Shown one piece after another: positions 31,003 to 41,856 of a stretch of DNA of 64,000 nt; the first letter of the stretch is position 1, and each line of letters starts with the position of its first letter. Under the pieces are notes generated by a model. The model had not been told where the DNA came from. It was given only the letters and a program-made list of their open reading frames with translations, and made no database searches. The translations under genes and the position numbers were made by a program. The DNA is from Sanguinoderma infundibulare. Its lineage: Eukaryota; Basidiomycota; Agaricomycetes; Polyporales; Polyporaceae. The stretch spans positions 1,550,001-1,614,000 of the forward strand of contig JAVLRN010000012.1 in the NCBI GenBank assembly GCA_032821775.1, in the 5' to 3' direction.

Positions 31003-32730
31003 CCAGTCTTAATCTCAACGGTCTCTTACGTATGTTTACAGGAAGTTGAACTGGAGGCTCCCACTCTGCTCTGCTCGTACCACCAGTATTTCGAGGTAGA
31101 CGCATTCACCCATTTGACGTCTTACTGCTGCCCCTTCCGTTTCTCAGCCTATGATCGCGTCTTAATTCGGATCCTCGGGTCTGAGGGCGGCGAACACGAC
31201 ATGCGAACGTCAATGTCTGCCGCATATTGCGTCATCTATCTTCTCTCACATCGTCGGAAACCCAGCCACTGTGAAGGGCTGTCCGGCCACTCAAACATGG
31301 GCTTAGCAAGCCGCTCGCAAGCCTCGCTCTTCGCAAGTCAACCGACGCTAGCCATATGTGGAAGGCCACCTACCAAATCGGAACCGGAGGTTGGGTGGTT
31401 AGCCACCATCGTGAAGGGTATAAAGAACCATCCCGGAGCGCCATCTCCTCATCCACAACCATCATCTACCAGCGCCACTGCCCACTACCAGCGCTCACCA
31501 GCGATGCTCTTCATCATCTTCTCTCGCTCGTCTGTATCTAGAAAACAACAAAACCCAGATCTCCTTCCTTTCCTGCCTGCTTGCAAGAAGACTCATCAGC
31601 GTTTCCTTCTCATGCCTCAGTTCTTGTTCCACCCCACCCGGCCTCCTGACTCGACGTCTCCCGGTCAGGGACGGCGTGTCGGACATCCGTCCACACGCCG
31701 CATCCCTGGCCCCCGCATTCGACCTCGCATTCCTTTCGTATAACGACCTGCTGCCGAGCCCCCAATGTCTGGTCAACCCCCCTTGACCGATATGGACGAC
31801 GCCTACTGTCGCTGAGCCCTCGAGCCCTCGAGCCTCCCTCCTCGATCACCAAGCGTCAGGCTTATGCCGTGTACCACACGGTGGCGATCGCGGAGGAACA
31901 CTTGGTGAGTCCCTTGCTTAGCTCCAACCTTGTCACTTTGGCTAACCCCGTTAATTGCGGTGCAGAAGGCCGAGCTGGCGCGTACGACTACCGTTCCCGC
32001 CCCAGGCGGTTGAAGCGGGGTCGTGTCCACAACACCCTCGAGGACGGATGCCTTTCCGTCATGCGCCGCATACGATGCACTCGGTAAGTAGCCCTCGCAC
32101 GTCGTCCTAAGCTTGTATCTCACGCCCATACCGGATCAACAGAGTGCCACCGGACAAGCGCGACAGGCGTTCGCCAGCCCCCGCGGGACTGGCGCAGGTT
32201 TCGTCCACGGTTGCGCGCGCGTCTCTCCCACCCGCTGCCTTCGGCCGGGGCCGCAAGGTGGAACTAGAGGGATGCGCCAGGAGGACCTGATGGGCTTTGG
32301 ATGAGGCTTTGGCGCGGTCGTTTATGGAAGGTCTGTTGAGGTCGATGTCAGTCGGGAGAAAAGAGAAAACCCCCGGGCGGCGCATGTGCACGATCACCGA
32401 GTTCGTTGTGTACACGCAGTCCGGCACAAAAACACGCAATAATATAAAATTGTCAACTCGGAACATAGTCTCGTGTGTGCTTTGACATTCAAATGATCGA
32501 CATGGCTAGCGCTAGATAGCCAGGACACTAACCATACAACGACCTCCAGCAAGCGCTCGGGCCAGTAGGGCGAGTGCGTCCGTCTGTTGTTTTCTTCGGT
32601 CTCAAAGGGATCGCCTTCCTCCCGTTTAAGGTAGCCGCTGGATGTAGGCTGACGCAAGGACTACAACCCACGGCTCGTACGTCAGGAAACGGAATGAAGA
32701 ATAAACAGGTCTGGATCTTCCGATACTCAC
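31003..32730. other. Gene-poor stretch with orphan promoter-like signals
   Basis: Nothing in this 1.7 kb carries a recognisable motif. A TATAAA box (31419-31424) precedes a short frame from 31612. Two intron-like breaks occur (GTGAGT at 31903 with TGCAG at 31967; GTAAGT at 32083 with a CAACAG acceptor), but the joined frames stop soon. It may be a decayed gene, a non-coding transcript or chance. Confidence 0.4.
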
Positions 32731-33580
32731 TCATCTGCTCCGGAAAGGGATATTTCTGGACCAGGAAGAACCAGTGCCAGTAGATGAGAGCGAATTGGGT
32801 ATCGGTCTTGTCGTAGAGGTCATACGTGGGCGCGATGTCCAGCAGCATGATCTTCCCTGCTGCTTCTGGGTAGTCCACGACCATACGGTGCGCGACTTGC
32901 TGTGTCCGAAAATGCTCTCAATTAACCTACAGTGCCCTTGGATACCTCCAACTGGATACCGATCACACTCACCGACGCCCCTATCGTGCCCGATGATTGA
33001 GAACTTGTTGTATCTATAGTGCTTCCTGTGTGGTTATCAGCCTGCAGCTCGAGGATCATCGATCGTCTCTTTGCGGACACCTACATCACGCAGAACATAT
33101 CCCTCCCCATCTCCCTCTTCGAGTACCGGGCCCTGAGGACCTCCTCACCGGGTACCTCGTCTCCCGGCGAGAAGTTTCGCACTTTGGACGCGGAGCTTTG
33201 CCCACTCCCACGCGAGTCAGCAACGATAATGTCTCTACCCGCCGATTTGGCGAGCGCAGGGCCCAGACGGTGGTAGATGTTGGCGTTCTGGGGGTAGCCA
33301 TGGAGGAGTAGCAAGGGTTCCTTCCCACCTGTGGCATTGGGTGACTTAAAGCGCAAAGAGTATATCTGGACCGAAAGCGTAGGATCGTGTTCTGGGGCAG
33401 GGATTGGGATCAGCGTCGCTTCAAATCCCGCTGCCCGGAAGGTGTCCTTGAGGGATGCGATGGTGATATTGACGTTCTCGCTGTGTGTGCTTGAAGAGAA
33501 CGTCTAAGACCGCCGCGTAATTCTAGTATTAGTAACCCGAGCAATACTGCAACCCGAGGCACGGCTTCCACGGTGAACAT
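32731..33580 (-). pseudogene. Alpha/beta hydrolase (haloacetate dehalogenase / epoxide hydrolase type), 3'-decayed
   Basis: The 5' half looks like a real gene: exon 1 33580-33563, an intron with a TACTAAT branch site, exon 2 33503-33085, exon 3 33025-32973, exon 4 from about 32906. Motifs are the oxyanion turn LLLLHGYPQN, the block VADSRGSGQSS, REMGRDMFCVMKH, the nucleophile elbow SIIGHDRGV (Asp) and the following VDYPEAAGKIMLLDIAPTYD, then YWHWFFLVQKYPFPEQM. After this block the frame leaves the family. A possible continuation (EDPDLFIL) is visible only in another frame, and the cap domain and catalytic His are missing. The exon 3 to 4 junction is uncertain (AAG acceptor). Full-length relatives have about 290-300 residues. 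Confidence 0.7.
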
Positions 33581-33738
33581 AAGTATCCTAGTCTTGATCG
33601 ACCGGGTGCAAAAACCCGACCGTTGGCCCTTTGAAATTCGAGCATCACGTGTAGCTGTCAAATGCGTCAATATGACCAAATAACGCGTCCGTTTCCGAGC
33701 AAGCGCCTCCGCTTGTTCCTGGCTCTTGGTCGCTCTCC

Positions 33739-34011
33739 ATGTCGTCTCCGGCAGGGCCGCGGTTCCTCTTCAGTGGCCCCGTGGGGTTTCGGTTGGTTCA
33801 GGAGACCTTGGCGAAGCATATCTCATACGATCCTCATGGCTGGCAGCTCAAGGGTGTTTGTAAGATGTTGGATGGCAGGGATCTCGTCGCTTTTCTTCCC
33901 ACTGGGGCCGGGAAAACCGGCTATTTCACTGTGTACATGCTCATGCTGACCTCTCTAGCAATCCTTCACTGTGCAACCCAGTGGTCTCTGTCCCCCCTGA
34001 TCCGTGCATGA
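33739..34011 (+). pseudogene. Fragment of a RecQ-like DEAD-box helicase
   Basis: The frame from ATG 33739 reads FSGPVGFRLVQETLAKHI and then DLVAFLPTGAGKTGYFTVYM, a Walker A motif (TGAGKT). This is the start of a RecQ-type helicase family that is found in many basidiomycete genomes, often as repeated or broken copies. Near 33945-33950 the family reading (NPSLCNPVV, DPCMIFAE) switches frame and then ends by about 34060. Motifs Ia to VI are absent. A frameshift plus loss of the 3' part indicates a pseudogene fragment inside the accessory island. Confidence 0.75.
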
Positions 34012-34075
34012 TTTTCGCCGAGCGGCGCCGCATAGGTGTTACGAAGGGGGATGGCTCCAGTTCTGAGTTGTGATC

Positions 34076-34524
34076 ATGTGGGCGGCGAGCCCGAGGTGTA
34101 AAAGGATTGATTATCTGTACGAGAAGACATGATGCTCGAGAAGCGCGTTCTGGGAGTATAGCGGTGTATCGTGGACTTTTGCGAGTCGATTCCTACCTCG
34201 CCCCTTCGGCTGGACGTCGTGGGCGTAATGATCATGATGCACCATGTCATCCATAATGACCGTGCTGCTCGCTGATTGGCCACATAACGAACTTGGCGCC
34301 GAAGGGGGTCTGCTCGTGCCAAAGGACGGGTTTTTGACGGGTATGAGAGCAGACGATAGACCAATGGATCGACTGTCATCTATATGCCGGTGGTCCCGGT
34401 CGGCAACAGAAACTTTAAGTAAGTATCCGGAGGCCCGGCAATTGCGCAAGTCTTTGGCGTCACGGCGACTGCGCCAGGCCAGTTGAGGCCGTTTGAGCGA
34501 GTGACCTTAGGGCTGGAGTGACCT
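34076..34524. other. Intergenic region upstream of the peroxidase
   Basis: This 449-bp stretch between the helicase fragment and the peroxidase shows only short frames with no motif. It should contain the peroxidase promoter. Confidence 0.45.
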
Positions 34525-35603
34525 ATGGGGACATTGACAACGGCTCTCCTTCTCCGTCATATAACGTGCCGTGCTCGCCCTGCGATTCGTATCACACTCC
34601 ACCCGCTCTCCCGTCCACTCTCCAACCGCCCGTATCTGACTTCGAGGAACTCTCCTGGACTTTCCTCACGACTATCTCCCAATTGCTGTCGCAGCTTCTC
34701 TACGACTCAACCAGCCATGTCCGACGCCGGCTTCTACTCGCTCAAAGCGACCGCTCCTGGGAACAAGACGTATGATTTCGAGCAGCTGAAGGGCAAGGTT
34801 GTCCTCGTCGTGAACGTCGCGTCCAAGTGGTACGTGCCTGCGCTCCTCCCAATCTTTGGAAATCGCGTCTCAATCTGTCCAACCCATACAGCGGCTTCAC
34901 ACCCCAGTATAAGGGCCTCGAGGCCTTGTACAAGAAGTACAAGGACCAGAACTTCATCATTCTCGGCTTCCCGTGCAATCAGGTACGTATCCGCCATCGA
35001 CCTGTCCAACGCCCCTACTTATCGCGGTTATTCTGTTCCCTTCCCGTCCCCGTGCCACACAACTGGCGTTTGTTGTTGTACGGTATCGTCGTGACGCATC
35101 ACACATCCCGTTCTTGGACCCCAGTTCGGCGGCCAGGAGCCCGAGAACGACGAGAAGATCGCCGAGTTCTGCGAGCTCAACCACGGCGTCACCTTCCCGC
35201 TGATGGCAAAGTCAGACGTGAACGGCGACAGCGCGAACGAGGTCTACAAGTGGCTCAAGTCCCAGAAGTCGGGCATCCTCGGCCTCACCCGCATCAAGGT
35301 GCGTTCCTCTCTCCCGGTTTACTTTTTGTCTATCACCCACGTCCCACTATCATCCACGTCTCCTCACGTTCATCCGCGATCGCTGACCCGATTCCTGCTT
35401 TATTGGGTCAACTTCCCTTGCGCACGACGTGTTGCATCCTTGGCAAACGTACATGCACATCGCTTCTCGCTCACGCGTCTTTCCCCTTCTTCCAGTGGAA
35501 CTTCGAAAAGTTCCTGATCGACCGTGAGGGCAACGTCGTCCAACGCTGGGCTTCGACCACCTCCCCTGAGGCCATCGACGCCGAGGTCGCCAAGCTCCTG
35601 TGA
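34525..35603 (+). CDS. Glutathione peroxidase-like thiol peroxidase, with alternative mitochondrial start
   Basis: Four exons (34525 or 34717-34829, 34892-34982, 35125-35298, 35496-35603). From ATG 34717 the protein has 161 aa ([11 protein letters not shown]), the usual cytosolic size. From the in-frame ATG 34525 it gains 64 residues that are Arg/Ser/Leu-rich without acidic residues ([19 protein letters not shown]), a good mitochondrial presequence. The peroxidatic Cys is in [15 protein letters not shown], and its codon is split by intron 1 (TG|C). The resolving Cys is probably in LGFPCNQFGGQEP or later in EFCELNHGV. The family [12 protein letters not shown] follows. Such enzymes reduce hydroperoxides using thioredoxin. 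Introns 2 and 3 are long for this window (142 and 197 nt). Confidence 0.92.
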
Positions 35604-36734
35604 CTACTCCCTCGACCCGTACCCGACCGGTGCAGACGAGACGAAAAGTCGAGCTCGAGATTGTAATTGACGAGTGAAGGATCAAGGATGTAATTTTACA
35701 CCTGTACTTACAGACTGACGCGGAATGGGTATACTTGTCTTGCTCCGTATCAAGCAGGTCCTTCCTTCGCCAGTCTGTTGATACTCGTGCTCAAGCTCAA
35801 GAGTCGTCGGCTTCTTGCAATGAATCTTGACAACCGTCCAACTTATCTTATTCAAATCCGAACGGGTAGGCTCCGTCACGTATTGCCCCTATGTGATTGT
35901 CTCTCCAGTCGGCTATCATCTCAACACCTCATGTCTCTCCGGGCTCAGAACACCACTTCTTCGCCTCGGGCCAACGAGTCCACCTCATCGCCATACTCTG
36001 ATTCTCCTGACGGCCGGGCCCTAGAAGCTTCGCCCGCGGCCACTGACATCGTTCTCAGTCTCACAACGCCGCCATCTTCGACGTCAGGCACTATTGACGG
36101 CTTGCGTTCTCGAGTCGATGCGATCCTCAATGTGTGGTAGTGGACATCAAGGTTGAAGATCATGCAAAGGACCCAGTAGATGCCATAAAGGTAGACGTGG
36201 ACGATGGTGCGTGCAAGTCACACGTCTTTCGGTGCATCTGCGCCCACCGACTCGGGGACTGCGTAAACTGACCGGCGGCATGCCAGCACTTGTTCTCAGC
36301 CGCCCGACTCGAACTCGGAGATGCTATGGCAAGTCTTGTACCTGTAGGACACGGGTGGTGGCGTAGGGAAGTCCGAATATTGGGCACCGCGGTGGACGAG
36401 ACGTTTCAGACGGCGAAAAACGTGAGACGTTCGCGTTACAGCTCGGTATGTATGTACACACGAAGCGAAGTCATGATCGAAGGGACTGGCTACTCACACA
36501 GGCTACAAATAGTCATTGTTCTCCGTCGTGAGACTAGAAAATTCGGGTGAATCGCGAAACGAAGAAAAAGCGAAGGGATATCGACAATGGCGAGTTCGTG
36601 AGGTATGTGTATGCACAATGGATAGCAGCAGCTCGAACATATCGAACATAAAGGATGAAGAGTCCGCAGAGTCCAGTGGGGGAGTACGTACTTGGTATGT
36701 ACGAGTATAAATACGCTAAGCAGCTACCCTGCTA
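35604..36734. other. Convergent intergenic region, peroxidase / aspartic protease
   Basis: Both neighbours point into this 1.13-kb stretch. A 120-codon frame (35778-36140) has a Ser/Thr/Pro-rich end but no motif and no supporting splice or promoter evidence. I annotate no gene. Confidence 0.45.
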
Positions 36735-39395
36735 CTACAACAAAACCGTACACACAAGCGACACCGCGAGGACCACGCCCGCGCCGAAGCCGGCGCCATG
36801 CCTCAGACTCCTCCGCGCGCCGCTGGTCCACCCCGCCTCGGGGACGCCGAGCGTGACGGACTTCTCGGCCGCCGTTGACGTCGTCGTGACGATGTGCCCG
36901 CTCGCGTCGGTCAGGATGAGCGTCACGACTGTCGGCGAGGGCGTCAGCGCCTGGATCGCGGTCGCGTTCCGGTCGTGCGCGTTGAGGAGGGGCGTGTACG
37001 TGCTCGTCGCGAGCCCGGTCTTGACGACCTCGCCCGGAGTTGCGGAGATTGAGGTGTTGAACGTGTACGGGGGCGTGGTGTACGTGGGCGTCGAGATGAG
37101 GAAGTTCGGGAGCGCCGTGGTCACCGTCGCCGAGGCCGATGCGAGGAAGGAGGAGACTTGTTGTGGGGTCTCGGAGATGTTCGTGGCCTGGGAGAGGGGG
37201 TAGAACCCAATCATGGGCGGTTCCTTGGTGTTGATGCCGAAACTGAGGACGTTCATGTGAGTTTTGGAAATTTCTTCTGCAGTGGTTCACGTACCTGAAG
37301 ATCGAATAAACTGTCCGCAGGAACGCCGAACCGAACTGCCAGTCAATGCCATCCGAACTTGGAGGAAGGGCCCTAGGCCACGATAAGCAAAGGTTCGGAT
37401 TGGTTGACGCAGGGCCGATGATATAGTCCGTAGGCTGCAGAACGAAATCTTGCCCTCTACAATAGCGGGATGGGTCAATGGTCGTTTTCAAGTCCCACTC
37501 GCAACACATACCCGAAGTTAAACGACATGGTCTCCTGCGTGTCACATGGCAGGACATACTGTCCGACAGCTATTTGGACCGCATCAGCCTGAGTACACCG
37601 TCTAAGAAGAGAGGTTTATACGCACTGTCGTCCACGAGCCGTGCACTGTCGATCATGGAGAAGATTCGCGCGACCTGACCAGTACTCAGGTCAATTCTCC
37701 GTGGCACTACAGACGCTCATAAGCGCTAACTTACATCCTGGTACGGGCCAAAGATTCCGGCGGTTCCACTGCGATATCAGGCACGAAGCGGGGTAAGTTG
37801 ACGCGTTCGAAGGTGATTACATTTTGTGGGGCTGACATACACGTCGATCAGGGCCAGGGACTTGTTCATAGTCTGAACCGGGTATGTCGGTTCCGGAGTT
37901 ATCCCAGTCCCGTTTACCTGTGTTACGAGACGGGAGGTGAGTGTCGATTGTCAGATCCCACGTCGATTACGAGATTGAATTCCGAAGAGCAATTCATTTC
38001 CGCATGACGAAATGAGACTTACCGAGATGCCGTCAAGGACGAGCGTCCATTGGAGGTAACTGGACGAATTACTAGCCGAGCCGAGGAATGGAGCGAACGG
38101 GACGACTTCATTGAACTCGATGAGACTCCTGTTAGTAACAACAGAACCATCAATCGCGCCTACAAGAACAGCGGTTTGCATTTACATGTGTACGGCATCA
38201 GTTGGAACGTGCAACGTACCGAAAGTCAAGCTGCCACCACTGTCCCGCGTGAGGCTAAGGCCGAACACGGGATAGTCGAGACCACCGTTTTGGGATAATG
38301 AAGCAAAAAAGGGAGTCGCTAGCTGGAAGTGAGCCTTGTTGACGGTCAGGGACAACAGGAATTTCATACCATTAGCGACTGTGCTATAGATAGAAGACAG
38401 CCTGGGGAAGCCCAACCCAAGAATACCGCTGACTTGGTCCTTGAAGGTCACGTTCGAAGTTCCAGCAAGCCCTATGGATACATGGCTCATTAGCTCCCAA
38501 GTCGAAGCACGATGGTGTGACGCGTAAAACACAGAAATGTAAGAGCGCTGCATGGGCGGCGTAGGCTGCAGCGTTCCAGCGGGTCGGCGGTGTTCGAGCC
38601 GCAATAAACGCGCCCATAGGTGAGAAAAGTGATGAAGAACGTTATGGAAGCAATAGGCAACAATAGTCCCACCGAAAACGCGCCCGCCGTATCGACGGAG
38701 GATATAAGAAGGCACCTCTGGGGCACAAGGGAGGGTTCCACAGAGTTATCAACACTCACCAATCGCTTGATCTGACACGGTCAAATTGCCAATGGTCACA
38801 GATTCTCGTGCAATGAAACCCGACGCGCCTGCAAACGGTAGTGGGGTTAATGGGGCGAGAGAAGGAACATGAGCGAACAAGACTTTGCCCTAGACAAAAG
38901 CATGATAACGCACCTGTGCTGTCCGCAAAACTGACTGCGAACTGGGACGCGTTGGAGTTGACAGAAATGAATGTTGGACTCTCGAACGTAAGGGGGTATC
39001 TGGGAAGATTGCATGCGCTTGACTTGCAATCAGTCGACACAACCCAGAGGTCGGCGGAGGCGGTGTCCAGGGCGAGTCGGAGACTGACGTTCCCAATACC
39101 AGAAAGCGCGTAGTACGTCCTATGGTGGGGCGGAATCGGTGTGTGTCGCGATGTCGAACGAGGGGGCTACTCACTCTTTATCCGACGAAAACGCTACGGG
39201 GACAATAGTGGAGTTGTCCGCGGGGGTATTGGTCGCGATGCCCTCAAGCGTGTTGCGTGCATGCAGGCCGCTCTTCTTGAAGCTCGAGGCTCTCGTCCGG
39301 AGGTCCGGCCTCCAGCGCGGCGCGGCGCGGGCGGCAGCGTAGGAGCAGCCATCTAAAAAGCTAAGAATGGAGAGGATGAGGAACAAGGGTAGCAT
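36735..39395 (-). CDS. Secreted aspartic protease (A1) with C-terminal membrane tail
   Basis: A multi-exon gene: exons 39395-39175, 39119-38914, 38828-38760, 38471-38220, from 38159, then further exons to the stop at 36735. It has a signal peptide (LFLILSILSFLDGCSYAAA), a propeptide, and the first catalytic motif LALDTASADLWVVST. Then come GFIARESVTIGNLTV, GILGLGFPRLSSI, FGLSLTRDSGGSLTFG, and the second motif LALIDVGTAGIFGPYQ. The C-terminus is Ser/Thr-rich and ends in a hydrophobic helix (FGAGVVLAVSLVCTVLL), which suggests a GPI or TM anchor at the cell surface. The second active-site motif is DVGT in place of D[ST]GT, which depends on the 37.8-kb splice junction. Loss of the Thr/Ser could weaken catalysis. 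Confidence 0.82.
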
Positions 39396-39783
39396 GCCGC
39401 AGGAGAGCTGGTGACGGGACCGCGCAGGAAGGCCAGTCTCAGTCGTTCAGCAGACGTGCATCCGGGAGGAGGGCGGTCGGTGGGAATAATCAAGGGAGAC
39501 AGCTGCCAGTGACCAGCTGCGGCGATGGTCCTCGTCAAGGTCGGCCACTCTTCCCAGTCCGCAGTTGTCTTGCCCAGAGCGTCTACTTGAGCGCTTCGTA
39601 GCCGCCTTTTGATCACGTTGCCGTCTTGGGAACATCGCCTACCAGCGCGTACCTGCGTTGGCGTAAGCGAATCTCCCGCTGTCGTGTCTCTCGGCCTCCC
39701 GCTCACAACAGGCTGTGAGTTCGTCTCCCCGCCCACCACGGCGACCGCATGCAGGCAAGAGAGCTGCACAGCGTTTTCTCAAC
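39396..39783. promoter_or_regulatory. Divergent promoter region, aspartic protease / metallophosphatase
   Basis: 388 bp lie between divergent starts at 39395 (-) and 39784 (+). Both promoters must be here. No clear TATA box is seen. Confidence 0.45.
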
Positions 39784-41236
39784 ATGCCGCGCATAGTCTC
39801 CATCCTTGCCGTCCTCCTCCCAGTCTGCGCTGTCCTCTATGCGTCTCGGTCCTTCATTCCGGTCTTTGATCTTGTAGCCAGCCTGCCGCTCACTTGGCCC
39901 CTGGCCCTACACCCCGACCAGCTCGAGAATGCGCAGAAACCTTATGGTCTTTCTTCCGAATCCACCGGCCAGAAGGTTCTTGACACCATCCAGCAACCTG
40001 TTCACCATCAGCAGCACGTTCCTTCCGCCGCTCATTCTCAGGATCATGTCGAGGGCCGATTCACCAGAAGGATAGTTGCCGTCGGAGACCTTCACGGGGA
40101 CCTACTCAATGCTAAACACGTTTTGAAAATGGCTGGCGTCGTGGACGGCGATGGAAACTGGTCTGGCGCGGTCGACTTCTTCGTCCAAACCGGAGACATC
40201 ATCGACAGGTGAGTATATGCGCCTATATTTCCCGTTGGCTTGCTCATCAAAGCATACAGGGGTGACGACACCATAAAGTTATACGATTGGATGGACAGGC
40301 TCCGCGACCAGGCCCATGCCGTCGGCGGTACCGTCATGTCACATTTGGGCAACCATGAGTGGATGAACGCCATTGGTGATTGGAGGTATGGCAAGATGCG
40401 AACCCACCACATTTCTCTCCTTGCACTCACCTTCCCAAAGGTATGTCCACCCGTCCGAGATCAAGACCTTCGGTTCCGTCGCCGCCCGCCAGAAGATGCT
40501 TTCTACCGGCAGGATCGGCCGCACCTGGGCCGCGAATTACACCACCGCCTCCCGCCTCCCTTTGCATCCCTCTCTCGGTCTCCCCAACACCGACTACGAT
40601 CCTTCCACGACGTCTTCCTCGCTTTCTCATGCCGCCATCTCCTTTGTCCACGGTGGGCTTGCACCTGCATACCCTGATCTCGCACCGTTCCCTTCGCGCA
40701 TCAACGACCTCTCCGCATCCCTCTTGCGCAAGCTCCAGCACCGTGTACAACCACCACCCCACCCTCCAAACCCTTACCCTGGCTTGCCCCATGATGCTAC
40801 CCCAGCAGAGCACCGCCTCTATGGCTCCGACGGACCGCTCTGGTACCGTGGCTGGGCGCTGGACCCTGAGCAGAAGGTCTGCAAGGAGGTCGACGCTGTG
40901 CTGCACAAGACCGGGACGCGGAGGATGGTGATGGGGCACACACCTGATTTCCAGGTACGTATCGCACCCATGTCCGTGCTTTCGGATAGGAGTTGATGTT
41001 CGGTGTAGAAAATTGTCTCCAGGTGTGGGGGAAAGGTCATCATCATCGATACCGGCATCTCGCACGCCTACGGCGGCGCGCTCTCCGCCTTGACAGTAAC
41101 CTATACGCTGACTCCGTTTACCGACGCCCTAGGCGCGAAGAAATGGCACGAGAAAGAGGTCGTGAAGGCACTGTATGTTGATCATGAAGTTCTCCTGGCT
41201 GAAGATGAGAGGGAGCTTGTTGGGGATTTTGATTAG
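39784..41236 (+). CDS. Calcineurin-like metallophosphatase (bacterial-type/Shelph-like), membrane-anchored
   Basis: Four exons (39784-40208, 40260-40385, 40441-40954, 41009-41236) give 430 aa. An N-terminal hydrophobic segment (IVSILAVLLPVCAVLYA) suggests a signal anchor or secretion. All metal-binding blocks of the calcineurin-like superfamily are present: VAVGDLHGDL, TGDIIDRG, HLGNHEWMN, FVHGGLAP and VMGHTPDFQ, with the final IDTGISHAYGG. The GDLHGD and GNHEWMN forms with HGG and GHTP match the Shewanella-like phosphatases (Shelphs) of plants, protists and fungi. The substrate is unknown. Splice phases agree throughout, including RY|VHPSEI. Confidence 0.9.
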
Positions 41237-41856
41237 ACGACGTTCCACCTGGGCAAGTAATTTATTGGCTTTCGTTGTGTTCCTCGTGCACGAAATTTGA
41301 TGATCTGGATCACACTGGATTCTCAACCTCGCTTCTGATGATTGGATGGTACAGGCTGGATCGACACGCGTTTGCGGTACGTCCGATCCATGAGGCTGGA
41401 ATGAGTGTCCTGACACTGAAAATGTTCTAGATTCCTACATTGCCGAGGACCCCGTTCCCTCGCAAGCTTGGTCATTTCCCACCTTGTTTTGTCTCTTTCA
41501 GACCGAACAGTTGTCGATCCAAGCTCAATGCACCGGGTCATGGGCAAATCCGAGCGCCTACGTGAACATGCTCTTACATCATACACGTGTTGGGCAGGCG
41601 GGTTCCCGTATGCGGTGATGGCTAGGTCGAGCGGACATGAAGGATTCAGGACTCCCCGAGGGCACGCTCCAATGACATACTCCGCCCGGCTATACCACTT
41701 ATAATCCGTCATGCTCTCAGTCCTCCCTTCTTCCCCGACACTCGTCGGTCACCCTATACCAACACCAAGCCGCTTCGCCTTACCTCGTAGCTCGAGTTAC
41801 TAGGCATCCTGGTCAGTCACCGAATATCGTAGCGCAGGCTCGACAACCACTCAAGC
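41237..41856. other. Intergenic region 41.2-41.9 kb
   Basis: Phosphatase 3' side and promoter of the coiled-coil gene. Short frames on both strands show no motif. Confidence 0.45.

Noticed and set aside
31114..31743. 209-codon open frame downstream of the transposon, with a TATAAA inside
   Set aside because: Composition and motif content look random, and the TATA box lies within the frame rather than upstream of its start.
35778..36140. 120-codon open frame between the peroxidase and the aspartic protease
   Set aside because: It lies in the 3' regions of two converging genes, has a low-complexity C-terminus and shows no motif.
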